In this document: piece by piece, positions 15,716-27,477 of the stretch
Position numbering within the stretch: the first letter of the stretch is position 1
How the letters are laid out: the number at the start of each line of letters is the position of its first letter
Source: Adineta ricciae
Taxonomy: Eukaryota; Rotifera; Eurotatoria; Adinetida; Adinetidae
Reading direction: 5' to 3'
Assembly (NCBI GenBank): GCA_905250025.1
Contig: CAJNOJ010000037.1
Coordinates: 372,001-436,000 of the forward strand
DNA: 64,000 nucleotides
Program-made: the position numbers and the translations under genes
Notes under the pieces: model-generated
Databases searched by the model: none
What the model was told of the DNA's origin: nothing
Seen by the model: the letters and a program-made list of their open reading frames with translations, nothing else

Positions 15716-18700
15716 ATGTTTATTCGACGTATTTATTACTTCTTATTTATTTTCATTATTCCGATTTTAACTTGTCCAATTCCATTCGACATCCAATCGA
15801 AGTGCCGATGTGCAATCACGGAAAATGGCCGTGTCTATATCTATTGCGCTCGCAAACAATTAACAGATATTCCTCGATTTAATAACAGTGAGTAAATCGA
15901 ATGTAACTACTCGTTCGATATTTCTTTTCTTTTCTTTCCTCAAGGCAATATCATCTTCGATGAACTTGTCCTATCCGGTAATCGTATATCAATTGTACAT
16001 AAAAATGCTTTTAATGGTTTGAAATTACGTAAACTTGAATTTCAATCCAATCCGATTCAATCAATCGAAAGCAACGCTTTTAGTGATTTATCAAATTATC
16101 TCGAAGAATTCATCTTTTCTACGACAATCTTTTCTTCGCAATTGACAACTGATACATTTGTCCAAATTCTATCTGAACTACCCAATTTAAAACGTTTACT
16201 TTTACGTTCATTTGACTTGTCAAATTCGTTTAATCTGACGACGAATAAACCTATCTTAACATCGAGAAAATTAACACAATTGTCCTTACAATCATGCTCA
16301 ATAAATCAAATCGATGATATCGAAACATTTGTGAATCTCTTTCCGAACCTAGAACGATTGGATTTATCGGAAAATCGCTTCGAATATTTCAATATTCCAT
16401 TGGTTTTATCGTTGAAAAAATTGAAAACATTGAACTTGAGTAAAAACAAAATTCGCCACTTGAATATTCATCGTTCATTATCAGCAACAACATTTCATCC
16501 ATCAAATTCTTTAATCGAACTTGACTTGTCATATAATGGTAAATATAATCCACTAAAATCAATAGGAATAGTCTATTTACGAGTCTTTCTTTGACATTTC
16601 CATATAAATGATCGACTTTCGACAATAAATACCACTTAGGAGATAAAAATAACAACAGAATAACGAGTTTGCTCTTTTTTTTGTACTTAGGGATCGAAAC
16701 AATCGATGAACATATATTCGAACTCATCTCCTCACAATTGGAAATCTTGAATCTTCGAAACAATGAATTAGTCACCGAGAAACACCTGACATTTCTCATT
16801 CATTTGTATTACCTACGTGAATTCTACTTTGATTACAATCGTTTGGAAACAATCAATCAATTATATCTGCCATTGAATTTGAAAATTTTATCGTTAAAAC
16901 ACAATCGTTTGAATTATATCAATTTATCCATTTTAACGCGACTTGGACACTTAGAGAAGCTGTATCTTTCGTCGAATCGTATAACTCAATGGTCATCAAC
17001 GATGAGCAGTATATTTCCCTCGTTGGAAATCCTCGAACTCGATCGAAACCATTTGTCGTTGATCGAAGGATTAAATGCACCGAAATTGAAACAATTGAAT
17101 TTAGATGCAAATTTTCTCAGTCATCAGATCGAAAAGAAAACATTCGCTAATTTACCAATTCTTGAACGGCTTCATCTACGCGATAATCAGATTCAAGTGA
17201 TTGATAGCCACGCATTTCGAAATACACGTTTGCAAATACTCGGTAAGAGCGCCTTCTTTTCATTGAAGTCAATATTGATCCGTTCTTCGAATAGATCTGT
17301 CAAATAATAGTTTAACAGCCATTCCGTATTTAATCAATCTCAATGAAACGTTACAAAGTTTATCCCTTCGGCGTAATCAAATATGTATCATTGATCAAGC
17401 AATTCTAAACTATTATCAAACCTTACAAACACTAGAACTCGACCAAAATCCTTTACATTGTGATTGTCATTTAGGACAAAGTACTCACGATCTATTTCGT
17501 ACGAAACTCAAAGTCACCGGTCAATGTCAATCACCACCGGACCGACAACATATTAATCTTGTCGATCTACCCAATGAACAATTACCATGTAGCTACATGA
17601 CTTTACCTCAGTGTGCAACCATGATTAAATCCTCACCCGAAACTACGAGCAGCACAACAGTGAAAATAACAACGAACAATTTGTAAGTTCAGTTAGCAAA
17701 GATCTATGCATCCTTAGCGATCGATTGACCTTCTCGAGCAAATGTTTCATGAGTTCGCTTATCTTTCCTTGAGTTAAGTGCCATTAACAGCTATGTAATT
17801 ATCATTGAGTAGAAAAGAATTTTCTATTTAGGACGATTAATTAAAGTATTGTTTGTTTTAGAGTTGAAGAATTAATCGAAGATACGCACGATCAACAACA
17901 ACAACAGCAACAATCGTCTACGAGCACAGGAACTGTAACAGAAGAATTAATTATCGAAAGAATTCGAATATCGAACTTGATCGTCCGACCAACACTCGAT
18001 CGATCGCAGTTAATTATTCAATGGGAATTGTATCCATTGTTGAATGGCGAGAATTCAAATGAAGATTTTCGTCGAACTTATTATAAAAACCATGAATTAT
18101 ATGGATTTAAGATTAGTTCGAATTCGCCCATCTACAAAATGAGCGAACTGCTCGATGTTCTACAACGGAACTATACGATCGATTACATCCAACACGGTGA
18201 AATCTGTTTATTTCTCTTGCGAAAAAGTGACTATGAAAAGTTTTGCAAACAAATACAATTTCCACTAATTGATCTACCGAATCAAGCGATCAAGTCTTCA
18301 TTGATCAATGATTCCAAGCAGACTTGGTATACGATCGAACCAACAAAAAGTATCCTAATCGGTTCATTATTCGGCATCATATTTGTCTTCGCTCTACTCA
18401 TCTTCGCAATTCTAATCATCACACGTTGTCCACAGCTGTTATTTTGTCAGAAGAATTCCTCAAAATATCATCAAAACAATGATTCAAAAAGCGAAACACT
18501 TCTGGTGCGTCCAACTCCAACAAATATGGCTCCCTGGTTATCCCCCACAGGACAATTGACACTACCTCACCCACCTGTTCACCATCGGCATCAGCAACAC
18601 TCTCGACCGATCAGTTATCAAGCAAGTCTTTCTACTCAGTGTACATGTCCAACACATTATCATAGCAGTGGTTCCTCGTCCACTGACGCAAGTTCGAATT

Positions 18701-18900
18701 TTACTCCCGCACCGAACTATCATATCTATCAAGAAATCTTACACGATGACTACAATTCACAGATGCTGGCAAACAATTACCGGACTTGCCGACCACTCCA
18801 TATCGATACAAACTCACCGCCAACATCCACATCGACTAACATGACAACAATGACTAATCCTGAACAGTGTCAACTTTGTTCACTTAGTGTACTTGTATAG
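15716..18900 (+). CDS. leucine-rich-repeat type I membrane protein
   Basis: Five exons (15716-15887, 15945-16538, 16691-17242, 17295-17682, 17862-18900) give about 914 aa. The order is a hydrophobic signal peptide (IYYFLFIFIIPILTC), an LRRNT cap (CRCAITENGRVYIYCARKQL) and about 15-18 leucine-rich repeats of the LxxLxLxxNxI type (LERLDLSENRF, LEILNLRNNEL, LEKLYLSSNRI). An LRRCT cap follows (NPLHCDCHL...GQCQSPPDRQ). After a Gln/Thr-rich linker comes a region that could be a fibronectin III-like domain (SQLIIQWELYPL). One transmembrane helix (SILIGSLFGIIFVFALLIF) precedes a 170-aa Ser/Thr/Pro/His-rich cytoplasmic tail with no TIR or kinase domain. It is likely a cell-surface adhesion or recognition protein. 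The ligand is unknown, and no specific orthologue is recognised. Confidence 0.88.
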
Positions 18901-19493
18901 TTTCATGTTTTCTGTTTTGATATAATAAAATGACTATTATTAAATGAGAATCTAATGGTTTTCTATTCAAGGAAACGTTTTCTTAAGAAAACAAGATACT
19001 CAATTAGAAAGAATCTCCATCTGTTCTATTACGATATCGCCTTAAAACAGTTCGTCTATCAAAATGCAGATATGTCAACATTTATTAATCGGAATGTCCA
19101 TATTTCGAGAATGTTGATAAAGATTTCCAGGGAGAGAAAACAGACTATTATGAAAAATGAAGAGGCACGTTTACCTGAATCGATCAATTGGAATGATAAG
19201 TTTGATTCGGATGGATTATTATTCTAAAACGATAGAAAATCTGAGTTACAAAGAAGTATAAGTCAACTGTGAATTCATTAAAACAAAAGACAAATAAATT
19301 AGATTGGAAGTTATATTAGAAAACAGTAATAATAATAACAGAGCAGACGATGTTTACAGTTCTAAACACAGTAAATGGATCTTGGTTGTTTTTTTTCCAT
19401 TGGTTGATATCAATGATGAAGATTTAGGTGTCGTAGTCGTCGAGTAAACCGAACATCTGACAAAAAAAAACATTTTTCTTCTGGTCTGTTTGT
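18901..19493. other. intergenic, converging 3' ends
   Basis: Region between the LRR gene and NAA30 stop codons. A polyadenylation-like AATAAAA lies near 18924. A 90-codon ORF (18955-19227, rich in Lys/Arg) starts 55 bp after the LRR stop. It has no recognisable family and overlaps the probable 3' UTR, so it is not called. Confidence 0.4.
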
Positions 19494-20135
19494 TTATTTC
19501 AACCAAAGCTTCAATCTATAAGCATCAACACCATTTAAGTAGTAACGATATAAACGTTTTTCACGCAAGAATCCTAAATTTTCATACAGATTCAATGCTG
19601 CATCATTGTTCACTTCCGCTTCGAGAACGATTTCATCACAGCCACGTCGTATCATCTCTCGTATACTCATGAGAACGAGTTTCGAGGCGATCTTCTTTCG
19701 TCGATATTCTTTATTAATAGCTAACATCGCAATATAACCACGACGTAGAACTTTCTTGTGTAAATCTAATTTGGAGACAATCGCACCGATCAATTCGTTG
19801 GTTTGTCGATTGGAACAGAGAAAACACAGATCAGGCCAGTTATGTATGAAATAACGATAGGTATAGATGGAATAAGGTTCCGATAGTGTTCCGCTGATCA
19901 GTGTCATAATAGATGACATTTCGTTTTCGGACTTGTACGAATGAAAATAGATCTCCGGATCGTTTTGATCATCGAGGAGAAGATTGTCAAGTTTTAATAT
20001 CAATTCCTTATCGTTATCCAATTTCGTTGTCGATTGATTTTCTTGGTCGTCACATGCCCAATTTATATCATTTGTCGTCAGACAAGAGTCAACTTGATGA
20101 TCGAGACCATTGGGAATCGTCGCTTCCGATGTCAT
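19494..20135 (-). CDS. NAA30: N-terminal acetyltransferase NatC catalytic subunit-like
   Basis: Single exon, 213 aa. NAA30 acetylates protein N-termini beginning Met-hydrophobic together with NAA35 and NAA38. The first about 60 aa are unconserved and acidic. The GNAT domain has [73 protein letters not shown] and [18 protein letters not shown]. These are near-identical to NAA30 blocks and include the substrate-binding YIYTYRYF and the C-terminal [10 protein letters not shown]. One oddity is that the acetyl-CoA loop reads RRKKIASK where the family has R-x-x-G-x-G/A, so the first glycine is Lys. It is probably functional but this deserves checking. Divergent from the roadblock gene. Confidence 0.95.
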   Translation of the reverse strand: MTSEATIPNGLDHQVDSCLTTNDINWACDDQENQSTTKLDNDKELILKLDNLLLDDQNDPEIYFHSYKSENEMSSIMTLISGTLSEPYSIYTYRYFIHNWPDLCFLCSNRQTNELIGAIVSKLDLHKKVLRRGYIAMLAINKEYRRKKIASKLVLMSIREMIRRGCDEIVLEAEVNNDAALNLYENLGFLREKRLYRYYLNGVDAYRLKLWLK

Positions 20136-21150
20136 TGTTCAGTTTTTCCAAAGATTTAACTAACTGTCTTATCGAAATTTAGTTAATAAAAAAAAGAGCC
20201 AATCAATAGATTGCTATATCATCGGTTGGATAAGACAACAGTCTACCACTATAAAGAATCGTAGGAATATAGTTACCGACATCTATAAACTTTCGTTTTG
20301 AATAGAGGTTATTGATAGAGAAATCATTTTCATGATGATTACTCTATGTTCATTACAACTATCTACAATGTTACGATTCCGTCAAGCAGAAAGTTTATTT
20401 ATACATATCAACAATTCTGTCTGATAGATGTTTTACGCAAGATTAATATTCGATATTTGTAGTCTTTCAAGGACGTGACAAGAGAACTTTGGCATTGTTT
20501 GAAACTGATCATATCAAATAGCGAATCTTTGATTTTTAACAAATATCTGCAAAGAAATCGATCAGTTGTATTCCTAATAGCAACACATTCTTGCCGTTCA
20601 AAGGACACGCACTTATCTGCAAAATATTAGCCGTCATTATGAACGTCAAGTAAAAGATGGAAGAGAATGAAAATGAAGATATGCTGAGAAAGGAAAAATT
20701 ACTTTCTCTCTCTCTCTCGACGAAGACGACTTTTTTCTCTTCTGCTAATCGTCTTTCATAATAATAACAATAACAACAATCGGAAAAATATTCAATTTTC
20801 CTTTCCGTTGTGCATGTCAAAATAGTTCAGCAATAGATTTCATCTACTTGAAATTCTAATCATTTTTATTAAAGAAAAAAATCCGTCGGATATATCGAAC
20901 GTAAACGAGTGCTTGTGCATGTGAAGATAAAAGGGTCTCCGTCACTTTTTTTTCTTCTTTTCTCTGAGATATACTCGTATACGAACGTCTGTTTTGTGTT
21001 GTTCTGTATTTGAATAGCACGCACATAGATTCCTCTCACATTCATAGAGACTTTTATCTTTCATTCCTTTCTTGTGCTTTGTCAATATTTTACTTGTCAA
21101 CGACATCAATATATTTTAAAACAAAACTCGAACGAACTTTTCCTATAGCG
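20136..21150. promoter_or_regulatory. divergent upstream region of NAA30 and roadblock light chain
   Basis: About 1 kb of AT-rich DNA with a short TC run near 20705-20720. No accepted ORF. It presumably contains both promoters and 5' UTRs. Confidence 0.35.
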
Positions 21151-21567
21151 ATGGACAATTCAGCCGGTAAAGATTCTCTCGATTCAACTCAGTCATTTCT
21201 AATTTTGTTCTGATATCCTGTAGGTTTGTTGCCTGCCGATGAGGCCATTTTGAAAAGATTATCGACTTATCGTGGCGTTGAAGGCATCATTCTAACTAAT
21301 GAAGAAGGACAACTTCATTATACGTCATTGGATAACAATGTGACATTTATCATCACTCCAAAATTACTTGCGTTTGCTGAAATGGCTCGCTCAGCGATTC
21401 GTGATATTTGTCCAACGGATAATTTAGTGTCGCTTCGTCTTCGCACAAAACAAAAAGAGGTGATGGTTGTGGCACCCAAGGATGGCATACGAGTCATCGC
21501 TATTCAAAAACTCAATCTCCCATCGCAATCCGCTCAGCCCGAGAAAGAATACAATGACAATTTTTAG
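21151..21567 (+). CDS. DYNLRB: dynein light chain roadblock-type
   Basis: Two exons (21151-21166 and 21224-21567) give 119 aa. Roadblock light chains dimerise and link dynein intermediate chains to cargo, in cytoplasmic or axonemal dynein. The fold is complete: LKRLSTYRGVEGIILTNEEG, then LLAFAEMARSAIRDICPTDN, LVSLRLRTKQKEVMVVAPKDG and VIAIQKLN. This matches DYNLRB1/2 (for example [42 protein letters not shown]). The first exon is only 16 nt and encodes MDNSA; the 57-nt intron is a clean GT-AG. The protein is about 20 aa longer than the human one at its two ends. Which paralogue group it belongs to cannot be decided. Confidence 0.93.
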
Positions 21568-21647
21568 TTTTTATTCTTGAAAATAAAAATATTTGTTCTC
21601 AATTCGGACGAATCACAGTATGAAATTGCGCAAAACAAGTCATTGAT

Positions 21648-23801
21648 CTATAATTTTGACTGCAACTCAGGCAGAATTGTTTTTGCCGTTTGATCTCCCA
21701 GATCGTAAAGTGATTGAATTGTGTTGCGAAAGTACTGTCGAACTGCTGTTCGACGCGTTTTCAACGTAGATGTGATCAAACCATTTTCTTGAGAAAATGC
21801 TTCGGGATGAAGATGAATATTACTAAGTGTTTCGTAATACTTAAATTTATACTCTTTGGCCAAGCGTTTTAGATCATTGAAGATGATTTCTTTCAATTTG
21901 TCATCTCTGCATAAGTCTTCAATGGAGCTCTTATTCGAATAGTTTTGTCGAACGTATTCTTCATCGGGAATGACTATACCGACAATAGTAGATTCGGTCG
22001 ATATACCATCGACGAATATTTGAGAAACCCATCGCGAACGAACATAAACATCTTCAAGACGTTCAGGAGCAATGTATTCACCTTGATTCAGTTTAAAAAT
22101 GTGTTTTGTTCGGTCGATAATACGTAGCGCACCAGTGGGTGTCCATTCACCGACATCCCCCGTGTGAAGCCAGCCGTCCTCATCGATAGTTTCACGGGTT
22201 TTCTTCTCATCTCCGTAGTAACCTGAACAAAAGCATGAATAGTAAGTTACGGTAGATAGGTAGTTTACCTTTGAAGACACACGGCCCTCGGATGCACACT
22301 TCTCCTTGATTATTTTCACTGCGATAGTTCGTACCAGGCACGTCAATTAGTTTAATGTCAACAACTGCAACAGGCGAACCAACCATTCCACATGATCGAT
22401 CTATGGCATGCGTTGTTGTTGCCGATGCAGTGGATTCTGTTTGTCCATAGGCTTCAATGATCGGTATATCGAGTGCTATGCGGAAGAAATGTAAGACATC
22501 ATGTGTAATAGGTGCTGAGCCAGTGACCATGACTGTTAGTTCACCACCGAACAGATTCCGCACTTTACGGAAGATCAAGCGTGAAAATAACGATGGTTTG
22601 TCATTATGCAAGGCTTGATTAATGAGAAATCGCTTGACTTTACTCTTATTTACTTCCGTCATAATTGTGTCATAGACTTTATTCAATATTCTCGGCACTG
22701 TTGAAGAACCTGTCGGTTTAATAATGGCATAATATTCAAAAAGCCTTTCCGGTATTGGACAATAAGCAACTTGCGATCCTTGGATAAAATTAATTATTAA
22801 CACGATACGTTCGTATAGATGTGCTAATGGTAAAAATGAACAATGTCGATGATTAGATGTGGGATTAAGATTTCCGCGTTGTCGTCGATCGAGAACACCT
22901 TTGACAGTAGCTAAGATATTTGTGTGTGTCAACATGGCAAGTTTCGGTTCGCCTACAAAAGCCAAATATTTTCAATCAATTTCGCACAATCATACGATTT
23001 CATACCTGTTGTTCCGCTAGTGAGGATAAGTGTGGCAATCAGATCTGGTTCAAATCTAGGCAATGGACGAACATCTGCTTGTTGCATAGATTTTAAAACT
23101 CTTGGAATAGTTTTAATTTTTTCATGTTCATTATTCGCTACGTCGTCCATGACTAGAATCTCCTTGATACGTGAATTTTGTAATAGTTGACTTTTATACG
23201 GTTCGATACGTTGTATATCATCCACGACAAGAACTTCAGCATCAGTTCGATCCAATATAGACAGAACTGTTGTTGCATCGTAACTCGTATATAAAGCAAC
23301 GATGATGAATCCGTACATGTAGCAAGCATGTTCAACAAATGAATATTCCGAACGATTCAAAGATATAATAGCAACTTTGGATTGTGTAGGAACTAATTGA
23401 ACATCAGTCCATAGATGTGAGCCAATATACCGAGTTTTTTCCAATACCATCGAATAAGATAGCCACTGCAATGAGGAGGTTTTGTTCGACAGATCAACAT
23501 TTGTTACACATGGTCCATTCTTTGAAGAAGAGTATCCACTGTAAAGAATGTCACCTAACGTTTGCACATTAGAGTAAATTGTTTTATAATATGAATAGAT
23601 GTCGATGTCTTTGTAGTATGTACAACGTCGAATGTGTTCGACAGGATCGATCTCAACTGACTGATTGTTCAAGTCGATGCCATCATCGTATTTATCTTGA
23701 AGACGTGATTTGTATGCACGCACGCCTGCATACGTAGCGACGAGAGCACCAGCACCTGCGGCAGCATAGGGCAATTTGGTTTTTGAAAAAGATGAAGGCA
23801 T
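21648..23801 (-). CDS. ACSL: long-chain fatty acid-CoA ligase (ACSL1/5/6-like)
   Basis: Activates long-chain fatty acids to acyl-CoA on ER or mitochondrial outer membranes. Three exons (23006-23801, 22269-22952, 21648-22222) join in frame to 684 aa, the normal ACSL length. The N-terminal hydrophobic segment (YAAAGAGALVATYAGVRAY) is a membrane anchor. The AMP-binding P-loop is split by intron 1: TSGTTG|EPKLAMLTH. Further motifs are SFLPLAHLYERI, VMVTGSAPITHDVLHFFR, EAYGQTESTA (adenine motif), GWLHTGDVGEW (ribose-binding Asp) and IIDRTKHIFKLNQGEYIAPERLEDVY (linker/fatty-acid gate). All catalytic motifs are intact. The 3' end lies about 80 bp from the convergent roadblock gene. Confidence 0.96.
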
Positions 23802-24074
23802 GCTATCAAAATTAGTCTGAAATGAAAAAAAATACTATCAACAAAGATGTTAAATCAATATGTTTAGTTTAGATAAGCATGACAGAAATCTTATCAGATC
23901 TAATCATCGAGAAGAATATATATCTTTACAATTTAAAGTTGTAAACATATCAGCAAAGGTTATCTGTTTCTCGGTCGTACAAATAGTATTTTGATCTCGA
24001 TTCTATGGAAGAAAAATGCAAGAGTTCAGGAACGGCTTGGACGGAAGTTGAAAAATAATTGAGATTCTTTGAGT

Positions 24075-24374
24075 TTATTTATTAACATTGAATGATTTGG
24101 CTGATAATTCAGAGATAGTCTTTTCATTAGAAAAGTCCGCCTTCGTTATCTTAGATTTTGGACTTCCTGTTGTTCGAAGCCAAGCTTTCATTTGGTCTAC
24201 ATTTTCCTTTCGACCTTCCATATGTCCTTGAACAGTTCCACTGGCAGCATTTTTCACCCAGCCGACGAGATTCAACTTTGTTGCTTGCTGTTGAGTGTAT
24301 TTACGAAAGAAGACGCCTTGAACAGTACCAAAAATCTCGAAATCGCACGAAATATACGATCCACCAGTTGCCAT
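24075..24374 (-). CDS. ACYP: acylphosphatase
   Basis: Single exon, 99 aa, the family's normal length. It hydrolyses acylphosphates in the cytosol. It has the signature FGTVQGVFFRKYTQQQA with the phosphate-binding Arg in FFRKY, and GWVKNAASGTVQGHMEG with the catalytic Asn in VKNAA. The C-terminal KADFSNEKTISELSAKSF follows the fold. It lies between ACSL and RFC1 with short spacers on both sides. High confidence. Confidence 0.96.
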   Translation of the reverse strand: MATGGSYISCDFEIFGTVQGVFFRKYTQQQATKLNLVGWVKNAASGTVQGHMEGRKENVDQMKAWLRTTGSPKSKITKADFSNEKTISELSAKSFNVNK

Positions 24375-24766
24375 TTTGTTCCCTTTCTTTAATCGTATTA
24401 TGAGGTATTTTATTCGATTATACTAGAGCGAGTGACTCATCCATATAAAGTATCGGCAGTAGTAAAATAAAATTTGCCAGATGACGCCATCAGTTGGGCT
24501 TGTTAGTTTTTACTGAAACTGAAAAACTATTCAAAGTGGGTATTTTAGGTTAGCCTTGGTTTATTTCTTCTGAATAGAGTAGTTGGTGAGAGATCAGATG
24601 AGATCGAACAAATTGTTTCGTTTGTGACTTGAATAGAATGCACTTGACATGATTATAACAATAAATATGTATCTCCTGGATTGGTCATTCAGATTTGTCT
24701 TTCTGTTCACAAAGTCTTTTTCTCAACAGTAGACCGAATCATTCATTCATTTGTACCGATTGCAAA

Positions 24767-27477
24767 ATGGCTGATATTCGAAGTTTCTTCAAGAAGAATT
24801 CGGCTCCATCACCATTGCCTAACAATAAAGTATGATGGATATGAAGAAATACCGTTCACTCTATTGTCTTTATTCTAATAGCGAGTTCGCGAACATGTTG
24901 ATCTTGAAGATAATGATGATGAAGACGATGATGCTTTCATTCCGAAAGCTGAATCGAAACCGACTAAAATCAAAGCCAAGGCAGTCGATGAGAATCTGCC
25001 AGTGGCCAAATCTGATAGTACAACACCAAATAAAAAGATGAAAACAAAGGAAGTCGATCCACTCGAAAAGAAACGCCGTGTAGAAAATTACAAGACATTT
25101 ATGAACCGTGGTGGACCGGATGCTCCTGGTTCGAAGCCAATTCCTGATGGCGCACCAAACTGCTTGAAGAACTTGACTTTTGTTGTGTCGGGTGAGATTC
25201 ATTAGCGAACAAGATTTCTACGAAATTGATCTTTTCTGTCTATTTCAGGTGTACTCGAATCATTAGGACGTGACGAATGCAAAAGTTTGATAGAAAAGTA
25301 TGGTGGTCGTATGACAGGATCCATCAGTAGTAAAACAACTCATCTTCTTGTTGGTCGTGATGGTGGAGAATCGAAACAAGAAAAAGCTCGAGAACTAAAA
25401 GTAAAAATTATATCTGAAGATGATCTTCTTGAACTGATCGCAACCCGACCAGGCGATGATGTTACACCAAAAAAGCAAGTCACTCCAACGTCACAGCCGC
25501 AACCGCCTCCGTCACCTGTGAAATCCAAACCAACTATCCTAAGCACTAGTACTGAGGTGGAGAAAGCTAAAACTAGTCTTACAACCCCACCGACACCAAC
25601 AACTGATTCACCAACGACACCAAAACTAGCAGTTGATGAATCGACACTAATGTGTAAGTTCTGCATCGATGAGAAAATGATCTATTTTTCCAGGTGAACT
25701 CTTTCAGGGGCTGACAAATACAAACCTCGTACAATTAAAAATCTCATTGGGCAACAGAGTGAAAAGTCTTGCGTTCAGAAATTAACAGTCTGGCTACGTG
25801 ATTGGTACAAACACCATGGACGCAGTGATGAAAAAATCAAAGCAAAACCATCGACTGGATTCAATCGTAATGAAGATCCAGCACTGTTCAAAGCTGCTTT
25901 ACTTAGCGGTCCACCTGGCATTGGTAAGTATTCGACAACGATTGACACGCGGACGATGTATTTTATATTTCGATAGGTAAAACTACTGCAGCTCAACTTG
26001 TCTGTGAACAGCTTAATTTCGAATATATTGAAAAGAATGCATCGGATCAACGTTCGAAAAAGTTAGTGGCTACTCTGTCCAGTGATTCACATAGTGTCGC
26101 TTCATTCGCAACTAAATCAACCATGTCAAATTGTGTTCTGATCATGGACGAGGTCGATGGTGTAGCAGGTAATGAAGATCGTGGAGGTATCCAAGAACTT
26201 ATTCTATTGATTAAACGATCTCGTATACCAATCATTTGCATTTGTAACGATCGACAACATAAAAAGATACGTTCATTAGCTAATTACTGTTACGATTTAC
26301 GATTTTATCGGCCAACAGTGCAACAAATTCGTGGTGCGATGTTAACCGTTCTTCATCGAGAGAATATTCATCAGATCAAACAAGAAACTTTAGATGAGAT
26401 CATCAAATCATGCAATCAAGACATTCGTCAAACACTTCATTCATTGAATCTTTGGGCTATCGAAGGCGAAACGAACTCTAAAGCCGCTTCCATGATCGAC
26501 AAAGCCGTAAATAATAATCCATTCGAATTATGTCGATTATCATTCTCCGATGAGTTACGTCAAAAATCTTTATCGGATAAATTAGAAATCTTCTTCTATG
26601 ATTACCAACTAATGCCACTGTTAATTCAAGAGAACTATCTACAATGTCTTCCAACACTATCAAATTCTGATGCACAAAAACGCAAAGCAACTGATCTTGA
26701 GCATCTCACTTTATTATCCAAAGCGGCTGAGAACATGTGTGTCGGTGATGTATGCTCTCAAATGATTTACGGAAGAAACGAAAGTTGGTCATTACTGCCC
26801 TATCAGGTGCGGTCGATCTTCTATGCATAGCAAATCATCTGATTTCGTACTAATTTTAGGGAATTTTCTCGACAGTTGCACCTTGTTCATATGTTCGTGG
26901 TCATCTTCGTGGTATGGTAAATTTTTCATCCTACTTTGGTCAACGGTCGCGTACGAATAAAAACGAGCGATTGTTAAATGAAATTGAAAAGCATATTTGT
27001 CTGAAGATTGCATCAGCAAACAAGCAACAATTCAATCTCGATTATTTACCATATTTAGCTCGAATATTCATTCAACCTCTACAAAAACTACAACAGCAAG
27101 GTGTGGAACAATGCATTGCCTTGCTCGACGAATACTATCTGAATCGAGACGATTTTCAAACAATCATGGAATTGAACACATGGGGCAAATCAGGTCGAAA
27201 TCCCTATGATCAACTTGATACACAAACAAAATCTTCGCTGACTCGTGCCTACAATAAAACAGTTCATCGAACGCCATATGCTGTGATTGATATGAAAAAA
27301 CTGAAAAAAGCAAAAGGAAACCTTGACGATGACGATGATGACGATGATGAAGGTGATGATGGTGATGACAACGACCGAGTCGATGGTGAAACAGATGATC
27401 TTGAAGATGATGCAATGATCAAAATAGCAAAGAAACGCGCAGCAAAACCTGTTGCTAAAAAACCTCGTGCAAAATAA
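24767..27477 (+). CDS. RFC1: replication factor C large subunit
   Basis: Clamp loader subunit that opens PCNA onto DNA during replication and repair. Six exons (24767-24829, 24882-25191, 25249-25653, 25708-25923, 25977-26806, 26860-27477) give 813 aa. The N-terminus MADIRSFFKKN is a PIP-like box as in RFC1. A BRCT domain (NCLKNLTFVVSGVLESLGRD, HLLVGRDGGESKQEKA) follows. The AAA+ core has WADKYKPRTIKNLIGQQ, Walker A GPPGIGKTT (split by an intron after GI), Walker B CVLIMDEVDG, GNEDRGGIQELI and a sensor region ICICNDR. The RFC1 C-domain (WSLLPYQGIFSTVAP, TRAYNKTVHRTPYAV) ends in an Asp-rich run and a basic tail. It is shorter than the human protein (1148 aa), mainly through a reduced N-terminal region. 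Identity is certain. Confidence 0.97.

Noticed and set aside
18955-19227. 90-codon Lys/Arg-rich ORF after the LRR gene
   Set aside because: Overlaps the likely 3' UTR and polyadenylation region and resembles no known protein. Kept only as a note.
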